Shown piece after piece: positions 43,057-50,262 of a DNA stretch of 64,000 nt. A model generated the notes under the pieces. That model was not told where the DNA came from. It was given only the letters and a program-made list of their open reading frames with translations, and did not search any database. The stretch lies in assembly GCA_050953285.1 (NCBI GenBank), contig JBMNMK010000002.1, forward strand, positions 1,364,001 to 1,428,000, in the 5' to 3' direction. The translations under genes were made by a program, and so were the position numbers. This stretch comes from Olsenella_K sp050953285 (lineage in GTDB: Bacteria; Actinomycetota; Coriobacteriia; Coriobacteriales; Atopobiaceae). Numbering within the stretch: the first letter of the stretch is position 1; the number at the start of each line of letters is the position of its first letter.

Positions 43057-43845
43057 TTATACCCCAAACGCAAAGCTGGTCATGCTAACCGAACCCAAAT
43101 CCAAGACAGAATTAAAAACCACCGGCTCCTCACCTTGGCTTGCCCCCAGAAGGTATATCAGCGGCAAAAAATGCTCAGGTGTTGGAGCCGCCTGTTTGTA
43201 GTTGGGAAGATCTTGAGCAGCAAGGAGCCGCTCGTCGTCTCGGGCGCACACGAGATCTCGTATCTGCTGGTCAAACTCCTGCGCCCACGCAAAGCCTTCG
43301 TGCGGCATGTCCCACTTCACCCGGTACAGGTTATGGACAATGTTGCCACTTCCCAATATGAGATAGCCTTCATCGCGTAGCGGTGCTAAACGCTGTCCCA
43401 GCTCATATGCCTCCCTCATATCCAGCGAGCGCTTCACCGAGAGTTGCGCCAGCGCCACATCAGCTGCTGGAAAGAGATGTGCGAGCGTCGTCCACGCGCC
43501 ATGATCGATACCCCAGCTATGACCTTCGTCAGGCACAACACTACCACCCGAAAGCTCCACCACACGTCTTCCCAGCCGAGGATCTCCCGAAACGTTGTAC
43601 TTGAATTCATAGAGTTCATCCGGAAAGCCATACATGTCATAGATCTGTGCTGGATGCTCTTCTACCTGCACCTTCCACGTAGGTTCAAACCAATGTGCAG
43701 AAATCATAAGTGCAGCTTTTGGCTTGCCATGCTCACGCACGATCCTCTCTCCCAGCGCGGTCAAAGCCCGTGTTTGATCGCTCTTTTCAAGTGCAAGCAT
43801 AGGGCTTCCATGCCCCATGAACACAGCCGGCATTCTCTCTGCCAT
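43057..43845 (-). CDS. Class III extradiol ring-cleavage dioxygenase (LigB/YgiD-like)
   Basis: A 262-residue protein of the 4,5-DOPA dioxygenase type. Metal ligands are expected in FMGHGSPML, ISAHWFEP and GIDHGAWT, with GSGNIVHN near residue 165. Members open catechol rings with Fe or Zn. ATG at 43845 has GGTGAGG upstream. It is divergent from an HxlR regulator with dyads between them, so it is a likely target of that regulator. Confidence 0.9.
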   Translation of the reverse strand: MAERMPAVFMGHGSPMLALEKSDQTRALTALGERIVREHGKPKAALMISAHWFEPTWKVQVEEHPAQIYDMYGFPDELYEFKYNVSGDPRLGRRVVELSGGSVVPDEGHSWGIDHGAWTTLAHLFPAADVALAQLSVKRSLDMREAYELGQRLAPLRDEGYLILGSGNIVHNLYRVKWDMPHEGFAWAQEFDQQIRDLVCARDDERLLAAQDLPNYKQAAPTPEHFLPLIYLLGASQGEEPVVFNSVLDLGSVSMTSFAFGV

Positions 43846-43878
43846 TTGCCTCACCCCACTCAGTCGATCACATATGTT

Positions 43879-43976
43879 AGTATTGTTTTAATACTTAGTA
43901 TACTGTTCATTCTGTCATGGTTTTATGGGAATACAAGAACGATTTTTTTGGATACCAAGTATTCTGTAAGATACTT
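43879..43976. promoter_or_regulatory. Cluster of putative HxlR operators
   Basis: Three dyads built from the same half site: AGTATT-5-AATACT (43879-43895), ATACT-T-AGTAT (43891-43901) and AAGTAT-8-ATACTT (43957-43976). They lie between the divergent LigB and HxlR genes. Half sites match the AAGTA/TACTT dyad before the other HxlR gene at 12613. Confidence 0.6.
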
Positions 43977-44040
43977 AGTGCATGCGTTATCCAAATGACG
44001 CATTCCGAGTTTGCAAGTTGAGACCAGGGGACATATATAC

Positions 44041-44475
44041 ATGAGTACTGCGGATTCTATGCATACATGCGACGAGAGCAGCGGCTTTGGGGCAGGTGCC
44101 ATACGTGCTCTTGAGCAGCGTGCCGGTGTTGCTCCGGAGGAAAATACACCTGTTGCATGCCCCTTTGTGACGGCCCAGCAAGTGCTTCAAGGCAAGTGGT
44201 CCGTACTTGTTCTACACCATCTGGCTGACGGCCCTTTGAGATTTAATCAGCTGCGCAAACGTCTTCCACAGCTTACAGCAGCAACACTCACTAACCAGCT
44301 AAGGTATTTAGAAGAGCATGGCATGATCAAGCGTATAGCTTACCCCGAGGTGCCACCTCGGGTTGAGTACTCCCTCACAGAGCTGGGAGAGGATTTCAAG
44401 CCTGTGCTGGATCAAATCCAAGTGTGGGGCACCCATTACCTGGAACATCTCCAAGAGACACACAAAAACCGGTAA
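44041..44475 (+). CDS. HxlR (DUF24) family transcriptional regulator
   Basis: A 144-residue winged-helix regulator with an N-terminal extension of about 35 residues. The sensing Cys is in VACPFVTAQQVL (C40). The core is GKWSVLVLHHLADGPLRFNQ, LTAATLTNQLRYLEEHG and PPRVEYSLTELG. ATG at 44041 has GGGGA about 11 bases upstream. Facing the LigB dioxygenase across AAGTAT/ATACTT dyads, it is a likely catechol or quinone-responsive repressor. Confidence 0.9.
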   Translation: MSTADSMHTCDESSGFGAGAIRALEQRAGVAPEENTPVACPFVTAQQVLQGKWSVLVLHHLADGPLRFNQLRKRLPQLTAATLTNQLRYLEEHGMIKRIAYPEVPPRVEYSLTELGEDFKPVLDQIQVWGTHYLEHLQETHKNR

Positions 44476-44508
44476 TTACTCATCCGCAGGTTTACCCACA
44501 GTCCAATC

Positions 44509-45855
44509 TCACCTACCACGGCAGCAGACTCTATCGTATGAGGGCACCAGCACAGAGAGCACGGCAGCAATAGCCAGGATGAACAAGTACCAGTTATAAG
44601 GAATCATCTGTGCCGGGTTTACAGCATTGTTGGTGAGTGAAGCCACCAGCAAGAACTGCGCACCATATGGAATAAGCCCCTGCACAATACAGGAGAAGAT
44701 ATCCAAGAACGAAGCTGTTCTTCTAGGATCAATCCTATATGTTCTAGAAATCTCCCGCGCAAGGTCAGCCGTCACCACAATGGCTACGGTGTTATTAGCA
44801 CAGGCCGCATCGACCAGTCCCACCAATACACCAAGGCCAATGGAGGCAGATTTTGGACCCCGAATGAGCTTTCCTACTTTGTCCATCAACCAGGATAGTC
44901 CACCGTAGTATTTGGTCAGCTCGCTCAAACCACCCACGAAGAGTGAGAGCAAAAACACCTCAATCATGGATTGATACCCCTGCCACATGGCAACGGCACA
45001 TCCAACCACCCCAAATTCTCCCAGCGCAATGCCAATGGCGGCAGCACACACAATTCCTAGGAGAAGAATCAAAAACACGTTGAGACCCGCCAAAGCCAGA
45101 AGAACCACCAGCACATAGGGAAAGACTTTTACCACGTTGTAGTCAAGCTGCTCCGCAAGCACACCCTCAGGGCCAAGAATGAGCATGAGTATAAGAGCAA
45201 GCGCGGCAGACGGCAGCGCAATCCAGGCATTGGTTCTAAACTTGTCCTTAAGCTCTACGGCCTGTGTGCGCGTAGCGGCAATGGTTGTATCAGAAATCAT
45301 GGAGAGGTTGTCTCCAAACATGGCTCCACACATCACTGCTGCCATCACAAATGCCGTGTTGATTTGTGCTGTCTGTGCCATGCTATAGGCAAGCGGAACT
45401 ACTGCTCCAATGGTTCCCATAGAGGTACCTGTAGCAAAGGAGAGAAAACCGGAAATGAGAAAGATGCCTGCGGTAACGTACTTTGCAGGTACAAGAGAAA
45501 GCCCTAGGTGTGAGGTGGCCTCAACCCCACCCATTGCCCCCGCTACCGCAGAGAAGGCACCCGCCAACAGATAGATCATGAGCATCGTCATGATGTTCTC
45601 ATCGCCCGCTCCACGGGAAAAAATGGAGAAGTTTGCGCTGATGCCGTGCGTGCGAAACATGCAAAACGCCAGTACAACAGCACAGCTCATGGCAACCACC
45701 GAAGGAAACTGGTAAAACGCCATCTCTTTTCCTTGAATCTCAAGCACAATACCCGCGCCGAGATATATTGCGATAAAAGACACCAGTTGAATCAGAGAGC
45801 GCGCATGCATAGGCGTAGCCGACATCGTTGCTGGCTGCGATGATCTTGCGTCCAT
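44509..45855 (-). CDS. Na+/H+ antiporter, NhaC family
   Basis: About 448 residues with around twelve helices. Typical NhaC features include GFLSFATGTSMGTIGAVVPL, AAVMCGAMFGDNLSMISDTTI and ACANNTVAIVVTADLAREIS. It swaps cytoplasmic Na+ for protons or a similar ion-coupled substrate. ATG at 45855 has AAGGGGGGG close upstream. Its stop is convergent with the HxlR gene. Confidence 0.9.
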   Translation of the reverse strand: MDARSSQPATMSATPMHARSLIQLVSFIAIYLGAGIVLEIQGKEMAFYQFPSVVAMSCAVVLAFCMFRTHGISANFSIFSRGAGDENIMTMLMIYLLAGAFSAVAGAMGGVEATSHLGLSLVPAKYVTAGIFLISGFLSFATGTSMGTIGAVVPLAYSMAQTAQINTAFVMAAVMCGAMFGDNLSMISDTTIAATRTQAVELKDKFRTNAWIALPSAALALILMLILGPEGVLAEQLDYNVVKVFPYVLVVLLALAGLNVFLILLLGIVCAAAIGIALGEFGVVGCAVAMWQGYQSMIEVFLLSLFVGGLSELTKYYGGLSWLMDKVGKLIRGPKSASIGLGVLVGLVDAACANNTVAIVVTADLAREISRTYRIDPRRTASFLDIFSCIVQGLIPYGAQFLLVASLTNNAVNPAQMIPYNWYLFILAIAAVLSVLVPSYDRVCCRGR

Positions 45856-45916
45856 ATCCCCCCCTTGCTCAAACAATCAGCCCTTGTATGGTGCCATATC
45901 TTGACTCCGTGTGTAC

Positions 45917-45954
45917 AAGAAAAGATCGGCACGCCAACAACAAGCGTACCGATC
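45917..45954 (-). terminator. Terminator of the ferritin gene
   Basis: Minus-strand stem GATCGGTACGC/GCGTGCCGATC (10 of 11 paired) followed by TTTTCTTG, about 40 bases past the ferritin stop. Confidence 0.88.
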
Positions 45955-45995
45955 CAACGCCAACAGCATACGACAGCGTTTGTAATAAACAGCCC

Positions 45996-46514
45996 CTACA
46001 TTGCCATTGTGGTGGTCTGCGTATAGACGCGCGTGAGATATTTTGCATCCAGCGAATATAGACCCTGAGGAGTACCGCCAAAGATCTGGTAATCCGTAAT
46101 CATATCCTTAGCGTTTGTCTCCTCCTCACCCTGCTCTTTCACAAACCAATCAAGCAGCTGCATGGTGCGGAAATCCTTGACCTCATAGGCTGCTGCATAG
46201 CAATCATTGATGCTCTTGGTGATGAATTGCTCATGCTCATAGCCCGCCTCAAGCGGCTCAAGATCATTTGAGAAGGTCTTATCTGGCTTTGCAATGGCCT
46301 CCATGGTCGGCACAAAGTCGTTATCCAAAAGATAACGACGCAGAATCCGAGCGTGATCTAGCTCCTCCTGTACCTGGATAACATACCAGTTTGCATAACC
46401 TTTCAACCCACGCGCATCATAGTAGTCAGCAAAGGTGAGATAGAGATAGCTGGAGTAGAGCTCCTTGTTGATCTGTTCGTTCAACATCTTGGTTACGGAA
46501 GCATCGAGTGCCAT
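45996..46514 (-). CDS. ftnA: Non-haem ferritin
   Basis: A 172-residue four-helix iron-storage protein. Ferroxidase-centre motifs include NEQINKELYSSYLYL and VQEELDHARILRRY, and EQGEEETNAKDM lies on the fourth helix. It stores iron as ferric mineral in a 24-mer. ATG at 46514 has AGGAGGGGG upstream. Confidence 0.95.
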   Translation of the reverse strand: MALDASVTKMLNEQINKELYSSYLYLTFADYYDARGLKGYANWYVIQVQEELDHARILRRYLLDNDFVPTMEAIAKPDKTFSNDLEPLEAGYEHEQFITKSINDCYAAAYEVKDFRTMQLLDWFVKEQGEEETNAKDMITDYQIFGGTPQGLYSLDAKYLTRVYTQTTTMAM

Positions 46515-46581
46515 GATTTCCCCCTCCTGCTGGGATTTTGCCCATGTCTTGGCTTGTAGATCACTACGTACATACAATTTC

Positions 46582-47064
46582 TTACCTACCCAAAATTACC
46601 CAAGACTTACCAAGCTGTATGACAGAAGCCACAAAGAAACACGGAGCCATCAGGTAATAGGCGCGCACGCTTGTGGGCGAGAAGAACAGCGTAAACGCAA
46701 CACTTCCCACAACGAAAATGCACGAAAACGCAAGAGCAACGACGCGCAGCACCCATATGCCACGAGACGGTGCCGCTGCCGACTGCGCAGCCATATGCGC
46801 GCCCTTCTCGCGCGCGCTAAGAGTAGAGCCCCCACGCAAGCACTTCACAAAACGCACGATCACGGCCACCAGGAGGGCCGCAAGTATGACTGAGGCCGCC
46901 ACGATCACCAGCCGCATGTCAAAGGCTGCTTCCCATACCCTGTTGTGATATCCCAGCCAGCGATTCATGCCCAGGCGCGCGTGAGCAAAGTGATTGAGCG
47001 CCCACGCCCCCGCCAACAGCGCAATCTCGACCAAACTCGCCAGAACAAATGCAACTTTTCTCAC
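46582..47064 (-). CDS. Membrane protein of unknown function, four helices
   Basis: A 160-residue protein with hydrophobic segments VAFVLASLVEIALLAGAWAL, LVIVAASVILAALLVAVIV, VLRVVALAFSCIFVVGSVAF and YYLMAPCFFVASVI. A basic, Ala/Ser-rich loop joins helices two and three. Start is GTG at 47064 with GGGAGGT upstream; longer frames lack a site. It precedes ferritin on the same strand by about 70 bases. No family recognised. Confidence 0.7.
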   Translation of the reverse strand: MRKVAFVLASLVEIALLAGAWALNHFAHARLGMNRWLGYHNRVWEAAFDMRLVIVAASVILAALLVAVIVRFVKCLRGGSTLSAREKGAHMAAQSAAAPSRGIWVLRVVALAFSCIFVVGSVAFTLFFSPTSVRAYYLMAPCFFVASVIQLGKSWVILGR

Positions 47065-47117
47065 ATGACCTCCCGCACAAACCAATGTATTTCTCGCCCA
47101 ACACCCACGGTAACCGG

Positions 47118-47149
47118 AAAGGAGGCACGAGCTCTTTGCCCGCACCTCC
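47118..47149 (-). terminator. Terminator of the rhodanese gene
   Basis: Minus-strand stem GGAGGTGCGGGC/GCTCGTGCCTCC pairs over 12 positions with some G-U pairs and is followed by TTTCC. Confidence 0.65.
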
Positions 47150-47200
47150 CCGAACGTTTTCTACACAGCCTCAAGCTCGCTCAAGACATGATGCCGCAGC

Positions 47201-48307
47201 TTACGCCTGAGCGGCCTTGTCCGTCGGCAGCTCTGACACGGTGGTGTGGACGCAATCCGCGCTTGAAGGATCGCCCACCTGCACCTTGTTCTCACCGTGC
47301 ATCTGCCACTCATACCAGCCACCGTCATACACGCTGATGTTGTCGTAGCCGTTCTGATAAAGGATCAGGAATGGCACGCTTGCACGCCAGCCCGTACCGC
47401 AATAGAAAGCCAGATGATCATCCAGCGTAAAGTCAACATCAGACCAGGTAGAAGCCTTGATTTCATCGAGCGTCATGATGGTTCCGTCCTCATGGACCAG
47501 GCCGTTCACATCAAAGGCGGTATCGCAGCCCTTGCCCCAGACAGCACCATCAGGCTCACCAGCGCGGTCAATGTAGCCATAGCCCGAGGTCTCACCCAGC
47601 CACTCGCCCTCAGAGCGAATGGACACAAGCTTGAAGGTGTCATCACTCTCAAGCTTCTCAGCAGCGTCAGCCATGGTGGTGTAGTACTCAGGGTGCGCCG
47701 GCACCTGCGTGCCAAAGTCAGTGGCAGCGGTGGGGTTGTTCGTCGTGGTCTCGGTGGAGTATCCAGCGGCCTTCCATGCATCCAGGCCACCGTCCACGAT
47801 CTTTACGTCCTCAACGCCTGCATAGATCATGCCATATGCCACACGAGCAACGCCTGAGGGGTCCTCACCATAGAGCACAACCTTGGTGTCTTTGGTGATG
47901 CCACGAGCCAAAAGGTTTGCCTCAAGGGTCTCAGGAGCCAGGATGTTATACGGCTGAGCCTCATCACCCACGGCATCCTCTACGTCCACATCCGTCACCA
48001 CAATGGCGCCGGGGATGTGGCCTTCGTTATACGTGGAGAGATCAGAGTCATCGTAGAGTACCTGGGCGACAAGAACATCTGAGTAGCCATCAACCTTGCC
48101 ATTGATAGCGGCATCTGCCCACGCTGGAGAAACGTAGACGGTTCTTTGCTCGACGTCTTCAACCTCAGCGGCAGGCGTGGTGCTCTCCTGCACGGTACTG
48201 GTGGAGGAGTTGTTGTCGCTCGCCGCTTGCTGTGAGGTGCCACATGCAGCCAAAGGCAGTGCCAGCGCCAGAGCAGCCGTTGCGAGTAGTACGCGTAGTT
48301 GTTTCAT
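47201..48307 (-). CDS. Rhodanese-domain lipoprotein (sulfurtransferase)
   Basis: A 368-residue exported lipoprotein. The signal ends in lipobox LPLAAC (Cys about 22), followed by a Ser/Thr linker. Two rhodanese domains follow. The first lacks the active Cys (VVLYGEDPSGVARVAYG), and the second has FYCGTGWRAS. It should transfer sulfur from thiosulfate or polysulfide outside the membrane. It belongs to the two-domain thiosulfate sulfurtransferase group, where the inactive first domain is normal. Confidence 0.9.
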   Translation of the reverse strand: MKQLRVLLATAALALALPLAACGTSQQAASDNNSSTSTVQESTTPAAEVEDVEQRTVYVSPAWADAAINGKVDGYSDVLVAQVLYDDSDLSTYNEGHIPGAIVVTDVDVEDAVGDEAQPYNILAPETLEANLLARGITKDTKVVLYGEDPSGVARVAYGMIYAGVEDVKIVDGGLDAWKAAGYSTETTTNNPTAATDFGTQVPAHPEYYTTMADAAEKLESDDTFKLVSIRSEGEWLGETSGYGYIDRAGEPDGAVWGKGCDTAFDVNGLVHEDGTIMTLDEIKASTWSDVDFTLDDHLAFYCGTGWRASVPFLILYQNGYDNISVYDGGWYEWQMHGENKVQVGDPSSADCVHTTVSELPTDKAAQA

Positions 48308-48404
48308 ACATCCCTTTCTCTAGAAACAAATAGTGCGCACTACTCTACAAGTGTCCTTTTACTAATCAATGTAAATTATTGCCTTTTTTACGCAAAATGT
48401 AAGC

Positions 48405-49145
48405 TCACTTCTCACGGGTGGTCTCACTTGAAATGACACAGCGATTGGCAGGCAGCCAGACACTGCCCCACTCAAACGGCGTGCCGTCAGCCAGGCGAAC
48501 CAGCTGGTCAAGATCAAGCACCGGTGCAGACTCATCGCACTCAAGCCACTTGCCGCGCCGCTTGCCTGCGCAGCGCGCGCTGTAGACCAGCTCTGAGCGA
48601 CCAATCACCTGCCCGCTGGTCTTCTCGACCGCTGCAAACAGTCCGCATTCCTCAAAATCCACGTCCTGGATGCCGGGGCACGCCTCTAGATTGAGGTGGC
48701 TTTCTATAAACATGACGGGATGGCCGTACACATAGCGCACGCGCGCCAAGTAGAGGTAGTTATCGCCCTCATCAATACCTAAATTTTCCGCACAGGCAAA
48801 ATTTGCTTTTTCTATACGTTTCTCCACCACATGCGTCTTGTACTCGATCCCCTGTGCGCTCATGGATTCAGCAAACGAAAGCAGCCTGTTGGAGCTTGGC
48901 CGCGCAATGAGCGGCTGCGTCAGAAATGTTCCGCGACCGCGTTGCTGCACCAAAAGGCCCTCATCCACCAGCTTGCGGATTCCTTTTTGCACCGTCCCGC
49001 GAGAGAGCCCCAGCATCTCCATCAGCTCATGCTCTGACGGGATAGGTGCCATCACACCCCACTCCTTGGAGTAGATCTTCTCACGCACAAAGTCTGAAAC
49101 CTGCACGTAAAGTAGAGAACCGGCCTCTTTCTTGAGTTTAGGCAT
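48405..49145 (-). CDS. GntR-family regulator, HutC subfamily
   Basis: A 246-residue regulator. The N-terminal winged helix is PIPSEHELMEMLGLSRGTVQKGIRKLVDEG, followed by RGRGTFLTQP, diagnostic of GntR/HutC. The C-terminal UTRA domain (about 85-235) binds a small effector such as a sugar phosphate. ATG at 49145 has AGAGGT upstream. It follows the zinc phospholipase-like gene by 8 bases. Its targets are not evident; nagA lies 6 kb away. Confidence 0.92.
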   Translation of the reverse strand: MPKLKKEAGSLLYVQVSDFVREKIYSKEWGVMAPIPSEHELMEMLGLSRGTVQKGIRKLVDEGLLVQQRGRGTFLTQPLIARPSSNRLLSFAESMSAQGIEYKTHVVEKRIEKANFACAENLGIDEGDNYLYLARVRYVYGHPVMFIESHLNLEACPGIQDVDFEECGLFAAVEKTSGQVIGRSELVYSARCAGKRRGKWLECDESAPVLDLDQLVRLADGTPFEWGSVWLPANRCVISSETTREK

Positions 49146-49153
49146 CTTAACCT

Positions 49154-50023
49154 CTATCGGTTGTGAGCCCGCCACGCCAAGGTGGCGGGAATGCTGATAG
49201 TTACGGGCACCACTTCGTCAGAAAACGGCACAGGGTGTCCCTCTGCTGCTGCGCGCGCATCGCTCGCGGCGCCTCTGCGCTCTGCCTCGGCCACGGCTAC
49301 CAGGGCTTCTTGGGCCGTAAGCGTGCGGAAGTCTGGCACCAGGGAAGCAACACCTGCAGCCGTGGTGCCCATGCGCGCATGCGCCAGAAGGCCCGCCGCG
49401 CAGATGCGATTCACACGGTCAAACGCGTGCGCAAAAAACTCAGGCGTGAGCAGGCTGTAGTCTGGCGTCCCACTCACGTGATGTAACACGGTATCTTCCA
49501 CAATGCCGCGCGCCACCGCAACCGTCTTACGCACATCCTCCTCTGCGATAGGATACTCAGAGAAGCGCGCTGCCTCATCAATAAGCGCATCGTTGAGCTG
49601 GCAGGTGCGAGTCAGGTTGAGCGTGTGCCCAAACAGGTCAAAGTCCCCCTGCTTTCTCACGCGGGTCTTCTCGCCCGGCGCCACGCCCACCGAAGCAATA
49701 TACTCCCTGGTCATGGTGTTGTACACGTTGTCTGCCACCAGATGTGTCCACGCGCCCAGCTCCATGTCTGTGGCCGCACGGCCGTCCACATAGATGGCAG
49801 CATAGTAGTCAAAATGCGGAGAAGGAATGAAGCTTGGCTCGGCAAAATGCGTGGTACGATAGCGAATCTTGAACGAGACATCCGGTACCATATACCCCAC
49901 GTAGATATCTGGCACCATGTTCCCAAACAAAAATGCATTAGGATCCTGGATGCCCAAAGCAGGTGCACCAAACTCACTCAGCAGGTGCTCCACATGAGCC
50001 GTATGGATATTCCAACTGGGCAT
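49154..50023 (-). CDS. Zinc-dependent phospholipase C-like protein
   Basis: A 289-residue protein. Its N-terminus WNIHTAHVEHLL and LFGNMVPDIYVGY match the zinc-dependent phospholipase C fold, and GAWTHLVADNVYN and LFGHTLN supply further His ligands. No signal peptide is visible, so it is probably cytoplasmic; many such bacterial proteins have no proven substrate. It is the first gene of a pair with the GntR regulator. Confidence 0.85.
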   Translation of the reverse strand: MPSWNIHTAHVEHLLSEFGAPALGIQDPNAFLFGNMVPDIYVGYMVPDVSFKIRYRTTHFAEPSFIPSPHFDYYAAIYVDGRAATDMELGAWTHLVADNVYNTMTREYIASVGVAPGEKTRVRKQGDFDLFGHTLNLTRTCQLNDALIDEAARFSEYPIAEEDVRKTVAVARGIVEDTVLHHVSGTPDYSLLTPEFFAHAFDRVNRICAAGLLAHARMGTTAAGVASLVPDFRTLTAQEALVAVAEAERRGAASDARAAAEGHPVPFSDEVVPVTISIPATLAWRAHNR

Positions 50024-50102
50024 CTATCCCACTTCCGCATACCACGTTGCGCCGTGCGCATTTCTCCACTGAGAGAATAATACCAGCCGTTCGCCGCAAA
50101 TC

Positions 50103-50136
50103 TTCAAGAAAAGCGGCCGTCGCAAGACGACCGCTT
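50103..50136 (-). terminator. Terminator of the pheST operon
   Basis: Stem AAGCGGTCGTC/GACGGCCGCTT (10 of 11 paired) with a short loop, followed on the minus strand by TTTCTTG. It lies about 115 bases past the pheT stop. Confidence 0.9.
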
Positions 50137-50207
50137 ATTTCAGTCTCGATTCGTCGCTTCTGGGCGATAAACCCCTGGGCGAGAAATGCCATGCGTTTGC
50201 GGCGCGC

Positions 50208-50262
50208 TTGCCGCGTGCTAGCCGCGTGCTTGCCGCGTGCTAGCCGCATGCTAGCCGCGGAC
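50208..50262. repeat. 11-base tandem array at the end of pheT
   Basis: Units TTGCCGCGTGC, TAGCCGCGTGC, TTGCCGCGTGC, TAGCCGCATGC and a last partial unit TAGCCGCGG. The array crosses the pheT stop (50251-50253). Two copies of the 9-base word lie just outside at 50162 and 50177. Confidence 0.85.
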
